64,000 nucleotides of DNA from Christensenellaceae bacterium (GTDB taxonomy: Bacteria; Bacillota; Clostridia; Christensenellales; Borkfalkiaceae). Where the stretch lies: the NCBI GenBank assembly GCA_948890655.1, contig CAQTYU010000003.1, positions 1 through 64,000 on the forward strand. Direction: 5' to 3'. Shown piece by piece: positions 56,135 to 64,000 of the stretch (within the stretch, counting starts at the first letter, position 1; every line of letters starts with the position of its first letter). The translations under genes and the position numbers were made by a program. The notes below the pieces were generated by a model, which worked only from the letters and a program-made list of their open reading frames with translations, made no database searches and was not told where the DNA came from.

Positions 56135-57429
56135 CGGTTAAAATAATCGGTGCGGGGCTTGCCGGCGCCGAGGCGGCTTTCACGCTTGCCGAACGCGGCG
56201 TAAGCGTAGAGCTTTACGATATGAAACCGAAGAATTTCACTCCGGCGCATTCGGATAAAAACTTTGGCGAACTGGTATGCTCAAACTCCTTAAAGAGCAA
56301 CGATGTTTACGGTAACGCGTGCGGACTTTTAAAAGAGGAAATGCGAATTCTGGGTTCGCTCACAATGGAAGCGGCGGCAAAGACGGCGGTTCCCGCGGGC
56401 GGTGCTCTGGCGGTTGACAGAGAAAAATTTGCCGCTTATATTACGGAAAAACTAACCTCGCATCCTAATATAAAAATTGTATGCAAAGAGGTTAAAACCG
56501 TTCCCGATGGTTGGTGTATAGTCGCTACGGGTCCGCTTACGGCGGACGCGCTTTCAAGCGATATTTCAAGGATATGCGGCGGGCAATTGCATTTTTACGA
56601 CGCTTCCGCCCCGATAATTACACGCGAAAGTATAGATTTTGATAAGGCGTTTTTCGGCGACAGATACGGTAAGGGCGGCGATGATTACGTAAACTGCCCG
56701 TTAAACAAAGATGAATACGAAGTTTTTGTAACCGAGCTGTTAAAAGCCGAACGCGCCGTTTTGCACGACTTTGAAAAACGTGAAATTTTCGAAGGCTGTA
56801 TGCCGATAGAGGTTATGGCTTCGCGCGGGAAAGAAAGTTTAAGGTATGCAAACTTTAAACCCGTTGGGCTTAAGGACAAAGACGGCAACCGCTTTTACGC
56901 CGTGCTGCAATTAAGAAAGGAAACGGCGGACGGCGGGGCTTATAACCTTGTCGGTTGCCAGACGAACTTGAAGTGGGGCGAACAAAAGCGAGTGTTTTCA
57001 TTGATTCCCGCCTTAAAAAACGCGGAATTTTTACGCTACGGAGTGATGCACCGCAACACTTTCATAAATTCTCCCTCGTGTTTAAACGCGGACTTTTCGC
57101 TTAAAGCCAACCCGCAGGTGTTTTTTGCGGGGCAGATAACGGGCGTTGAAGGTTATGTCGAATCGGCGGCGAGCGGGATAATGGCGGCTTTGCACCTTTA
57201 TGAAAAATTGAACGGCAGACAACCGGTTATTCCGGATAATACCACGGTAACAGGCGCATTGACGGCGCATATATCGGGGGCAACTGAAAATTTTCAGCCG
57301 ATGAACGCTAATTTCGGCATATTAAAACCGCTTGAAAAGCATATAAGGGACAAAAAGCAACGTTATGCGGCGTTGTCGGAAAGAGCGCTTGCAAGCATAA
57401 AAATTTACAAAGAAGTTTTAAATAATTAA
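56131..57429 (+). CDS. trmFO: Folate-dependent tRNA-U54 methyltransferase TrmFO
   Basis: A 432-residue flavoprotein with the FAD motif IIGAGLAGAEAAFTLAERG at the start and FGELVCSNSLKSN near 46, both diagnostic of TrmFO (formerly Gid). FFAGQITGVEGYVESAASG near 330 is the second FAD-contacting stretch. It makes ribothymidine at position 54 using methylene-tetrahydrofolate. ATG 56131 overlaps the topA stop (ATGA). Confidence 0.96.
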   Translation: MTVKIIGAGLAGAEAAFTLAERGVSVELYDMKPKNFTPAHSDKNFGELVCSNSLKSNDVYGNACGLLKEEMRILGSLTMEAAAKTAVPAGGALAVDREKFAAYITEKLTSHPNIKIVCKEVKTVPDGWCIVATGPLTADALSSDISRICGGQLHFYDASAPIITRESIDFDKAFFGDRYGKGGDDYVNCPLNKDEYEVFVTELLKAERAVLHDFEKREIFEGCMPIEVMASRGKESLRYANFKPVGLKDKDGNRFYAVLQLRKETADGGAYNLVGCQTNLKWGEQKRVFSLIPALKNAEFLRYGVMHRNTFINSPSCLNADFSLKANPQVFFAGQITGVEGYVESAASGIMAALHLYEKLNGRQPVIPDNTTVTGALTAHISGATENFQPMNANFGILKPLEKHIRDKKQRYAALSERALASIKIYKEVLNN

Positions 57430-57529
57430 CGCCGAAAAACGCGAGGGCGGATTGATTTCGCCCGTTAACCGTTTTACGACAAAAGCAACCTCGCGCAAAA
57501 CCGTGGCTTTTGCGCGAAAAGGAGTATTT

Positions 57530-58063
57530 ATGACGGAATTTCACGCAACTACTATATGCGCCGTAAAACGCGGCGGCGAAACGGCAATCGCGGGCGACGG
57601 ACAAGTCACCATGGGCGAAAGCGTAATTTTTAAAAACAGCGCGCAAAAGGTGCGCAGAATTTACGGCGGCAAAGTGATTCTGGGTTTTGCCGGTTCCGTT
57701 TCGGACGCGTTTTCTTTAAGCGAAAAATTCGAAGGTATGCTCAACAAGTTTTCGGGCAACCTTATGCGTTCGGCGGTTGAGCTTGCCGAACTCTGGCGCG
57801 CCGACAAGGCAAGAAAATTAGAAGCTTTGATGATTGTGGCCGACAAGGACACGCTCCTCATCATTTCGGGCACGGGCGAAGTAATCGAGCCCGACGACGG
57901 AATAGCGGCGATAGGCAGCGGCGGCAACTACGCACTGGCGGCGGCGCGCGCACTGTACCAGAACACAAAATACACCGCGCACGAAATAGCGCAAAAGTCA
58001 CTTAAAATCGCAAGTGAAATCTGCGTGTTCACAAACGACAACATCAAGTGCGAAGTAATTTAA
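57530..58063 (+). CDS. hslV: ATP-dependent protease subunit HslV (ClpQ)
   Basis: A 177-residue proteasome-like peptidase: FHATTICAVKRGGETAIAGD with the Thr-Thr around the catalytic N-terminus, GFAGSVSDAFSLSEKFE and SGTGEVIEPDDGIAAIGSGG. It resembles Bacillus CodW/ClpQ, which keeps residues before the Thr. ATG 57530 follows GGAG. The XerC-like gene usual upstream in Bacillota is absent. Confidence 0.94.
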   Translation: MTEFHATTICAVKRGGETAIAGDGQVTMGESVIFKNSAQKVRRIYGGKVILGFAGSVSDAFSLSEKFEGMLNKFSGNLMRSAVELAELWRADKARKLEALMIVADKDTLLIISGTGEVIEPDDGIAAIGSGGNYALAAARALYQNTKYTAHEIAQKSLKIASEICVFTNDNIKCEVI

Positions 58064-58268
58064 TATGTAATCGGGCGAAAAAATTTCAAAATGCAAACCC
58101 AAAGCAACGGCTCTCAAAAAGTGTAATTATATGATTGAGCGGCGGCTCCTCGGATTTTTACAAAGCGGCTTACCGCTGTCCCGCAAAAAATTTGTTTTCT
58201 TTTAACTTCCGCGGCGACAGCTTTTCCGAATTTTTGAACAAGCTCAAACCCAAACAGGAGAATTAAAA

Positions 58269-59582
58269 ATGAGTTTAACACCCAAACAGACAGTACACGA
58301 GTTAAACAAGTATATAATCGGTCAGGACGAAGCGAAAAAAGCTGTGGCAATCGCCCTCAGAAACCGTTACAGAAGAAGTATGCTTTCGCCTGAATTGCAG
58401 GACGAAATCACCCCCAAAAACATAATAATGCGCGGGCCTACGGGCGTGGGAAAAACCGAAATCGCCCGCCGCCTTGCAAAGCTTGTAAAGGCTCCGTTTT
58501 TAAAAGTCGAAGCCACAAAGTATACCGAAGTCGGCTACGTCGGGCGCGACGTAGAAAGTATGGTGCGCGACTTGGCCGAGTGCGCAATCCGCCTTGTAAA
58601 GGAAGAAAAGACGGCTGAAGTCAGCTATAAAGCCGCGGCTGTAGCCGAGCGCAGAATTGCAAAAGTTTTGGCGGAGGCAAAAAAGGAAGAGCGCGGCGAA
58701 ACGGCAAAAGCTGTGTTCGAGGACAAGCTCGTAGAAGAAATTCACGCGGGCAAATATGACAACACAACTATTGAAATCGAGGTGGAGGACGTTCCTAAGC
58801 CTTTGGAGCTTTCCCCGGGAAGCGGCGCGGCGATAGATTTAGGTTCCATTTTCAGCGGCATGGGAATGCACAAGAAAAAGAAACGCAAAATAACCGTCCG
58901 CGAGGCGAAAATTATAATAATGGCGGAAGAAGCGGATAAATTAATCGATAACGACGCGGTCACGGCGGAGGCGATTAAGCGCGCCGAAAACGACGGCATA
59001 ATCTTCATCGACGAAATAGACAAAATTGCCGGCAAGGAACAGCGCGGCGGCGCCGACGTCTCCCGCGAGGGCGTCCAGCGCGACATTCTGCCCATAGTCG
59101 AGGGCTGCACCGTAATGACTAAGTACGGGGCGATTAAAACGGATTACATTCTCTTCATCGCTGCGGGCGCTTTCCACGTTTCAAAGGTGGAAGACTTAAT
59201 CCCCGAACTTCAGGGCAGGTTTCCCATTCAGGTAGACTTAAAAAGTTTGACTAAGCAGGATTTCATCAACATTTTAACTCAGCCGCAAAACGCAATAACT
59301 TCGCAATATGCGCAGCTTTTGGCGGTTGACAACATCGATTTAACCTTCACGCAGGACGCAATCGAAAAAATCGCGGAAATTTCCGAGGACATAAACAACA
59401 CCTCCGAAGATATCGGCGCGCGCCGTTTGCATACCGTTATGGAATATCTTTTAGAGGATATCTCCTTCAACGCGGGTGGCAACGATTATCCCGTTGTAAA
59501 GGTGGAGGTAAACGCAAAATACGTTGAAGAACACCTCGAAAACATCACCCGCAACCGCGATTTAAAGAAGTATATTTTGTAA
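58269..59582 (+). CDS. hslU: HslU (ClpY) AAA+ unfoldase
   Basis: A 437-residue ATPase: Walker A GPTGVGKTEIARRLAK near 56, the pore-loop region VGYVGRDVESMVRDL near 88, Walker B GIIFIDEIDKIAG near 242 and the C-terminal sensor region with RDLKKYIL at the very end, which inserts into HslV. Good AGGAG site. The 205-bp gap after hslV holds no gene I can support. Confidence 0.96.
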   Translation: MSLTPKQTVHELNKYIIGQDEAKKAVAIALRNRYRRSMLSPELQDEITPKNIIMRGPTGVGKTEIARRLAKLVKAPFLKVEATKYTEVGYVGRDVESMVRDLAECAIRLVKEEKTAEVSYKAAAVAERRIAKVLAEAKKEERGETAKAVFEDKLVEEIHAGKYDNTTIEIEVEDVPKPLELSPGSGAAIDLGSIFSGMGMHKKKKRKITVREAKIIIMAEEADKLIDNDAVTAEAIKRAENDGIIFIDEIDKIAGKEQRGGADVSREGVQRDILPIVEGCTVMTKYGAIKTDYILFIAAGAFHVSKVEDLIPELQGRFPIQVDLKSLTKQDFINILTQPQNAITSQYAQLLAVDNIDLTFTQDAIEKIAEISEDINNTSEDIGARRLHTVMEYLLEDISFNAGGNDYPVVKVEVNAKYVEEHLENITRNRDLKKYIL

Positions 59583-59584
59583 TT

Positions 59585-60229
59585 ATGGATAAATTCCCCC
59601 GCGAATATGACGGACTTTCCGAAGATACCGAGTGTAAAGTGGGCGGACCCGCCCCGCTTATCCCCGACGGCGAATACAAAGAGCCGCAAATTTCCGACGA
59701 AAAAGTAACCGTCCCCGAAGAGGCGAATTATACCCCCAAGGGCAGTTGGAAAATACTCGTCTGCATACTCGCGTGCTCCGCGCCGCTTTTGTCTGCAGGG
59801 ATACTCGCTTTATTAAAGCTTTATCTGCCCTCGGGAATCTGCGCGGGGGCGTTCGCTTTGGCGTTAACCGTCTTTCTCACCGTTTTATTTGCGGCTGAAA
59901 AGCGCCTTTTAACCGGCAAAAACGTTTTAAACAAACCCGACACGCGCAAAATCCGCGCAACGGTAACCGAAACAGTTTGCACTTCCCGCGCCTACAAGGA
60001 GCACTGCGATTCTTACGGCAGATTTTACGACCGCGAACTCATAAAGGCGGTTTACGCGGTTACGTTAAAAGAAAACGGTGCGCAAGACTCAAAAACATAC
60101 GTTGCTAAAACCGAAAAGTATTACCCGAAAGGCGAGGAAGTCGCGGCATATGTGCGGGGCAAATTCGCTTTTATAGACGAAACGGACCCGTTCAACGCGC
60201 AAAAAACTTCGACGAGGAAAAATAGATGA
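59585..60229 (+). CDS. Two-pass membrane protein of unknown function
   Basis: A 214-residue protein with an acidic N-terminus (1-50), two membrane segments (about 57-78 and 82-105), and a soluble C-terminal part predicting a small beta fold (RKIRATVTETVCTSRAYKE, YAVTLKENGAQDSKTYVAKT), a layout like DUF3592 proteins. It lies two bases after hslU and overlaps hisS by four bases, so it is in the same transcript. Function unknown. Confidence 0.65.
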   Translation: MDKFPREYDGLSEDTECKVGGPAPLIPDGEYKEPQISDEKVTVPEEANYTPKGSWKILVCILACSAPLLSAGILALLKLYLPSGICAGAFALALTVFLTVLFAAEKRLLTGKNVLNKPDTRKIRATVTETVCTSRAYKEHCDSYGRFYDRELIKAVYAVTLKENGAQDSKTYVAKTEKYYPKGEEVAAYVRGKFAFIDETDPFNAQKTSTRKNR

Positions 60230-61479
60230 TTAACATACCCAAGGGAACAAAGGACGTTTTGCCCTCGCAATCTTTCAAGTGGCAGTACGTTGAAGAAACT
60301 GCCCGCAAGGTTGCAAAAATTTACAACTTAAAGGAAATACGCACGCCCGTATTCGAGCATACCGAGCTTTTTCAGCGCGGCGTGGGCGAAACGACGGACG
60401 TCGTCAATAAGGAGATGTACACCTTCTTCGACAAGGGCGGAAGGTCCGTAACGTTAAAGCCCGAAGGCACCGCGGGCGCGGCAAGGCTGTTCATCGAAAA
60501 CGGTCTGGCAAGCTCACCGATGCCCTTAAAAGCCTTTTATTTAACGCCCTGTTTCCGCTACGAGCGTCCGCAGGCGGGCAGGTTAAGGGAATTTCACCAG
60601 TTCGGCATAGAGGTGTTCGGCTCCAAAGAGCCGGAAACGGACGCCGAGGTAATTTCGGCGGCAAATATGCTTTTAAATGAACTTGGAGTAAACGGCTGTC
60701 AGCTTCAGATTAACTCGATTGGTTGCCCCGTATGCCGCGCCGAATACAACAAAGCGCTTAAAGAATACTTCCGCCCGCAACTTAAAAATATGTGCGCAAC
60801 CTGCAACGCGAGGTTTGAACAAAACCCGTTGCGCATACTCGACTGCAAGGAAGAGGAGTGCAAAAAAATAACTGCAAACGCGCCGAAAATTTTGGATTAT
60901 CTTTGCCCCGACTGTAAAGACCACTTCAAAAAAGTGCAAAGTTTGTTAAAAGCGCAGGGCGTAAAATATTTAATCAACCCCAACATAGTGCGGGGTTTAG
61001 ATTATTACACGCGCACCGTGTTCGAGTTCGTTTCAACCGAAATCGGCGCGCAGGGCACGGTTTGCGGCGGCGGAAGATATGATAATTTAATTTCGGAACT
61101 CGGCGGAGCACCCACCCCCGCGGTAGGCTTTGCGGCGGGGCTGGAAAGGCTTTTAATGGTAATGGAAAACACGGGCGCAACAATCCCCGAAGAGCAAAAG
61201 CCCCGCGTATATCTTGCGGGAATGGACGAAAAGAGCCGCAATAAGGCGGTTGAGCTTGCGGCGAATCTGCGAGCGAACGGCATTAACGCCGAGGTTGATT
61301 TGATGGCGCGCAGCGTAAAGGCGCAGTTTAAATACGCCGACAAAATAGGCGCTGAGTTCGTTGCGGCAATCGGCGAAACCGAGCTTGAAAGCGGCGCCGT
61401 CAACTTAAAGAATATGACAAACGGCGAAAGCTCTGCGGTTAAATTTAAAGAGCTTTGCACATATTTAAAACATAATTAA
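60226..61479 (+). CDS. hisS: Histidyl-tRNA synthetase
   Basis: A 417-residue class II synthetase: GTKDVLPSQSFKWQYVE at the start, motif 2 in CFRYERPQAGRLREFHQFG near 107, the histidine-binding RGLDYYTRTVFEF near 257 and a C-terminal anticodon domain. An inserted Cys-rich stretch (CPVCRAEYN, CATCNARFEQN, CKEEECKK, CPDCKDHFK, about 168-235) may bind zinc and is found in many Clostridia HisS. It overlaps the previous gene by four bases. Confidence 0.96.
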   Translation: MINIPKGTKDVLPSQSFKWQYVEETARKVAKIYNLKEIRTPVFEHTELFQRGVGETTDVVNKEMYTFFDKGGRSVTLKPEGTAGAARLFIENGLASSPMPLKAFYLTPCFRYERPQAGRLREFHQFGIEVFGSKEPETDAEVISAANMLLNELGVNGCQLQINSIGCPVCRAEYNKALKEYFRPQLKNMCATCNARFEQNPLRILDCKEEECKKITANAPKILDYLCPDCKDHFKKVQSLLKAQGVKYLINPNIVRGLDYYTRTVFEFVSTEIGAQGTVCGGGRYDNLISELGGAPTPAVGFAAGLERLLMVMENTGATIPEEQKPRVYLAGMDEKSRNKAVELAANLRANGINAEVDLMARSVKAQFKYADKIGAEFVAAIGETELESGAVNLKNMTNGESSAVKFKELCTYLKHN

Positions 61480-61490
61480 AGGAGAATTTT

Positions 61491-61805
61491 ATGGTAAATC
61501 AGGTAAACAAAGAAAAATTCGACGAACTTTTAAAGGGTGAAAAACCGGTTGTGTGCGATTTTTATGCAACCTGGTGCGGTCCTTGCAAAATGCTTGCTCC
61601 GATAATGGAAAAGGTAAGCGAAAATTTTGAAGAAAAGGCTGAATTTATAAAGGTTGACACCGACGAAAATATCGAGCTTGCCGCGCGTTACGGCGTTATG
61701 TCAATCCCCCTTGTGGCGGTTTTTAAAGACGGCGAACTCAAGGCAAAATCGCTGGGTTATTCCACTCAGGCTGAAATGGAAGAGTTTTTAACCGAAAATC
61801 TTTAA
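61491..61805 (+). CDS. trxA: Thioredoxin
   Basis: A 104-residue protein with the redox site TWCGPCKML near 28, VDTDENIELAARYGVMSIPL with the cis-Pro near 73 and a normal length. It reduces disulfides in the cytoplasm. It lies 11 bp after hisS with AAAGGAG, probably the last gene of the hslU-hisS unit, and ends in a strong terminator. Confidence 0.96.
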   Translation: MVNQVNKEKFDELLKGEKPVVCDFYATWCGPCKMLAPIMEKVSENFEEKAEFIKVDTDENIELAARYGVMSIPLVAVFKDGELKAKSLGYSTQAEMEEFLTENL

Positions 61806-61830
61806 AACGCATATAAACCGGTCAATTTTA

Positions 61831-61866
61831 AAGCCCTGCGGAGCATTCGCTCCGCAGGGCTTTTTC
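61831..61866. terminator. Terminator after trxA
   Basis: Stem AAGCCCTGCGGAGC / GCTCCGCAGGGCTT with ATTC loop and TTT tail. It can also serve the convergent Xre gene. Confidence 0.9.
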
Positions 61867-61876
61867 GTTAAAAAAT

Positions 61877-62092
61877 TTAACCGTTTTCTTTTTCGTCCTT
61901 TTCAAATTCCAAAATGTCCTCAACTCTGCAATCCAGAATTTTGCATAAATCGTCAAGCGTGGTGGTAGTAATGGGAAGATTGTGCCGCAACCTGTGGACT
62001 TTACTGGCAGGCACTCCAAACTTATTTATTAAAGTATAAGTAGATTGTCCCTTTGCTTTAAGAGTGTTCCAAAGTGGATTGTAACTAATCAT
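61877..62092 (-). CDS. Cro/C1-type (Xre) transcriptional regulator
   Basis: A 71-residue HTH protein (MISYNPLWNTLKAKGQSTYT, then GVPASKVHRLRHNLPITTTT, LDDLCKILDCRVEDILEF). I chose ATG 62092: the TAAAAT box ends six bases upstream and there is no Shine-Dalgarno, so the mRNA should be leaderless. It is divergent from a small Cys-rich gene, and a perfect palindrome lies in the shared promoter. Autoregulation is likely. Confidence 0.88.
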   Translation of the reverse strand: MISYNPLWNTLKAKGQSTYTLINKFGVPASKVHRLRHNLPITTTTLDDLCKILDCRVEDILEFEKDEKENG

Positions 62093-62098
62093 ACTCAA

Positions 62099-62149
62099 AT
62101 TTTAGACCATACTAATTTACTTGACAATACTAAACATATTTAGTATAAT
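62099..62149. promoter_or_regulatory. Overlapping divergent promoters with palindromic operator
   Basis: Plus strand: TTGACA (62121-62126), 17-bp spacer, TATAAT (62144-62149). Minus strand: TTGTCA (62122-62127), 17-bp spacer, TAAAAT (62099-62104). The -35 boxes overlap base for base. ATACTAAA-CATA-TTTAGTAT (62127-62146) is a perfect operator-like palindrome across the plus-strand spacer. Confidence 0.8.
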
Positions 62150-62182
62150 TCATAAACAGAGCATAAAAAGGAGCGGTTACCA

Positions 62183-62359
62183 ATGAAGAGCAAAGAAGAA
62201 AAGGGCTGTAAAAACTGCAAACATTTTTTGCAGTATTACATAAAGCCGGGTGCAAAATACGTGCCCATTGAAAAAGGAAACTGTATGTGCCCGCAGCTTT
62301 CCCCCGAAAAACGTATGGATTACGATTATTTCAGCGGCTGTAAAAATTTTGAAAAATGA
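62183..62359 (+). CDS. Small Cys-rich protein, probably metal-binding
   Basis: A 58-residue protein reading MKSKEEKGCKNCKHFLQYYI, then GNCMCPQLSPEKRMDYDYFS and GCKNFEK. The arrangement C-x2-C ... C-x-C ... C suggests a zinc or iron site. Shine-Dalgarno AAAGGAG is 10 bases upstream. It has a consensus promoter shared with a divergent Xre regulator and its own terminator. Family unknown to me, although small proteins of this Cys pattern are common in Clostridia. Confidence 0.7.
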   Translation: MKSKEEKGCKNCKHFLQYYIKPGAKYVPIEKGNCMCPQLSPEKRMDYDYFSGCKNFEK

Positions 62360-62365
62360 CTTCGG

Positions 62366-62390
62366 CGCCCGTTTCCGGGCGTTTTTTTGT
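62366..62390 (+). terminator. Terminator of the Cys-rich gene
   Basis: CGCCCG-TTTC-CGGGCG followed by TTTTTTT. Confidence 0.85.
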
Positions 62391-62526
62391 TTTTGCGTTT
62401 CCAAAATATTGCCAAAAATTTTTTTGTCATATTGTGTCGAAAAAGGTTTATTTTTCACATTGTTAATGATATAATAAATTCGGTAATATTTTATCAAATA
62501 AACCGTATTAAAATCAGGAGTAAAAA

Positions 62527-63015
62527 ATGTCACAAATTTTATTCGAGGGTACCCCCGAACAGATGAACGAGCTTATGGCGTGCATAAACGCCAACCGCGG
62601 CGATAAGGGCGCGTTAATGCCCGTTTTGCACGAAGCTCAGAACATCTACGGTTATCTGCCCGCAGAGGTGCAAACCGTAATCGCCGAGGAGCTGAACATT
62701 CCTCTTGCGGAAGTTTACGGCGTTGCAACGTTCTATTCGCAGTTTTCGTTAAACCCCAAGGGCAAGCACAAAATCAGCATCTGTCTCGGCACGGCGTGCT
62801 ACGTTAAAGGCTCCGACAAAATTCTTGAAGCCGTCGAGCACGAACTCAGAATTTCCTGCGGCGAATGCACGCCCGACAAAAAGTTCTCTATCGACAGTTG
62901 CCGTTGCGTGGGCGCGTGCGGACTTGCTCCCGTTATGATTATAGACGGCGAAGTTTACGGCAAGCTTTCCCAAAAGGACGTAAAGGGAATTCTTGATAAA
63001 TATATGCAGGACTGA
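62527..63015 (+). CDS. NuoE/HydC-type [2Fe-2S] subunit
   Basis: A 162-residue thioredoxin-like ferredoxin subunit. The helical N-terminus (QNIYGYLPAEVQTVIAEELN) is followed by the cluster ligands in CLGTACYVKG near 86 and CRCVGACGLAPVM near 127. Complex I NuoE and the HydC subunit of NADH-dependent, electron-bifurcating [FeFe]-hydrogenase share this fold. The next gene is the NuoF/HydB-like subunit. In an anaerobic Clostridia-type host, hydrogenase is more likely than complex I, but the third subunit is outside the window. Confidence 0.88.
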   Translation: MSQILFEGTPEQMNELMACINANRGDKGALMPVLHEAQNIYGYLPAEVQTVIAEELNIPLAEVYGVATFYSQFSLNPKGKHKISICLGTACYVKGSDKILEAVEHELRISCGECTPDKKFSIDSCRCVGACGLAPVMIIDGEVYGKLSQKDVKGILDKYMQD

Positions 63016-63025
63016 GGTGAAGGAT

Positions 63026-64000
63026 ATGACCGTAAAAGAACTTAAAAAATTAGCCGCGGAAAAGGCGGATTTGATAAACGTAAGAAAAATAGTAAGGGAA
63101 CAGGCTGAAAAGCTTGCAAAAAACACGGGCTACCGTAAACAGGTTTTGGTTTGCGGCGGAACGGGCTGTACTTCCTCGCACTCGTTGCAGGTTATCGAAC
63201 AGCTTGAAAAATCCTTTAAAGAACTTAAAATAAACGACGTGTTAATCGTTAAAACGGGCTGTTTCGGTCTGTGCGCGCTCGGTCCCATAATGATAGTTTA
63301 TCCCGAGGGCGCGTTCTATTCGCAGATGACTCCCGAACACGCTAAAACCGTTGCCGAAAAGCACCTTGTAAAGGGCGGCGAAGTGGTTAAAGAGCTTTTG
63401 TATAAGGAAACGGTGCACGCTGACGGAAGTGTTATTCCCTTTGCGGAAATTCCTTTTTATAAGCACCAGATGCGCATTGCTTTGAGAAACTGCGGCGTTA
63501 TCGCGGCGGAAAGCATTGAAGAGGCGATTGCGGCAGGCGACTATGCCGCGCTTGCAAAAGTGCTTTTCGAAATGACTCCCGACGAGGTAATCGCCGAAAT
63601 TAAGGCTTCGGGACTTCGCGGCAGGGGCGGCGCGGGTTTCCCCACGGGCTTAAAGTGGCAGTTTACCAAGGAAGCCGCGGGCGACAAAAAATACGTTTGC
63701 TGTAATGCCGACGAGGGCGACCCCGGCGCGTTTATGGACAGGTCGGTTTTGGAAGGCGACCCCCATTGCGTTTTAGAGGCAATGGCAATCGCGGGTTACA
63801 CCGTCGGCGCGCAGGAAGGTTATATCTACGTGCGCGCGGAATACCCCATCGCCGTCGAAAGACTCAATATTGCAATAGAACAGGCGCGTAAGCACGGATT
63901 ACTCGGCAAAAATATTTTGGGCAGCGGTTTCGACTTCGATATCCACGTACGTCTCGGCGCGGGCGCGTTCGTCTGCGGCGAAGAAACGGCGCTTATGGCC
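63026..64000 (+). CDS. NuoF/HydB-type NADH-binding flavoprotein subunit (cut by window end)
   Basis: The frame is open from ATG 63026 (GGTGAAGG upstream) to the last base, 325 codons. Residues about 35-125 are an N-terminal [2Fe-2S] thioredoxin-like domain with cluster Cys in CGGTGCTSSHS and TGCFGLCALGPIM, which is typical of HydB-like and not plain NuoF subunits. Then RGRGGAGFPTGLKW near 200 (NADH/FMN site), CCNADEGDPGAFMDRS near 225 and GAGAFVCGEETALMA at the edge. It starts 10 bases after the NuoE/HydC gene, so the two form an operon that continues beyond 64000. Confidence 0.9.
   Translation, partial: MTVKELKKLAAEKADLINVRKIVREQAEKLAKNTGYRKQVLVCGGTGCTSSHSLQVIEQLEKSFKELKINDVLIVKTGCFGLCALGPIMIVYPEGAFYSQMTPEHAKTVAEKHLVKGGEVVKELLYKETVHADGSVIPFAEIPFYKHQMRIALRNCGVIAAESIEEAIAAGDYAALAKVLFEMTPDEVIAEIKASGLRGRGGAGFPTGLKWQFTKEAAGDKKYVCCNADEGDPGAFMDRSVLEGDPHCVLEAMAIAGYTVGAQEGYIYVRAEYPIAVERLNIAIEQARKHGLLGKNILGSGFDFDIHVRLGAGAFVCGEETALMA

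Noticed and set aside
58064..58268. Hidden gene between hslV and hslU
   Set aside because: No frame with start and Shine-Dalgarno longer than about 30 codons fits the region, and no structural signal is convincing.
1..64000. tRNA, rRNA and CRISPR arrays
   Set aside because: No T-loop GGTTCRA with a cloverleaf, no rRNA core sequence and no short evenly spaced repeats with unique spacers were found by eye; the direct repeats at 18331-18568 are imperfect and too long in period for CRISPR.

Overview
The window reads as a chromosomal segment of a low-to-moderate GC Bacillota, most likely an uncultured Clostridia-type anaerobe. Support comes from gene orders: rpmE-DUF1385/prmC-prfA, ruvX-DUF1292, rpsB-tsf-pyrH-frr-uppS-cdsA-dxr-rseP, ylxM-ffh-rpsP-khpA-rimM-trmD-rbgA-rnhB-yraN-rplS, comM-dprA-topA-trmFO-hslV-hslU, then hisS, trxA and a NuoE/NuoF-like (HydC/HydB-like) pair at the right edge. 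Shine-Dalgarno sequences and TTGACA-N17-TATAAT promoters are clear. No tRNA, rRNA or CRISPR array was seen.

Layout: 1-160 is the right end of a mobile cassette; 203-1530 holds a phosphodiesterase and a HAD hydrolase; 1726-2910 a lipoprotein whose terminator is split by a 735-bp cassette (A); 3947-6523 cardiolipin synthase and a zinc dehydrogenase; 6686-10605 rpmE, a DUF1385-PrmC fusion, prfA and a DtxR-type regulator; 10649-12865 a DUF2207 membrane protein. An 8-kb island (C, 12901-20895) splits that gene's terminator. It carries a nucleotidyltransferase, a HEPN-like protein, a membrane protein, a decayed methylase/specificity pair, a ribbon-helix-helix gene with its own operator, and a serine recombinase broken by an in-frame stop. 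20921-32714 holds hypothetical genes, ruvX, a divergent SDR / serine-palmitoyltransferase-like pair, rpsB-tsf and a small type II restriction-modification system. 32851-38209 is the pyrH-to-rseP run. 38260-41240 holds a ThiT gene under a TPP riboswitch, yfbR, and a strongly predicted unclassified structured RNA. 41242-50146 holds an antiporter and the ffh-to-rplS translation genes. 50153-50884 is cassette B. 51063-64000 is comM to the bifurcating-type oxidoreductase subunits.

The most unusual theme is a family of cassettes (A, B, C and the one ending at 140) that share ends (CATAGGGAAT / CCCTATGGGAATTAC), inward hairpins and, in A and B, the same promoter block, but carry different cargo. In A and C the two arms of a host intrinsic terminator flank the element, so insertion was inside the terminator hairpin. 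Other recurring signals are a family of about 120-bp palindromic intergenic repeats (one inside the P3 arm of the TPP riboswitch) and a TATAAT-N6-ATG arrangement that predicts leaderless mRNAs for at least five genes.
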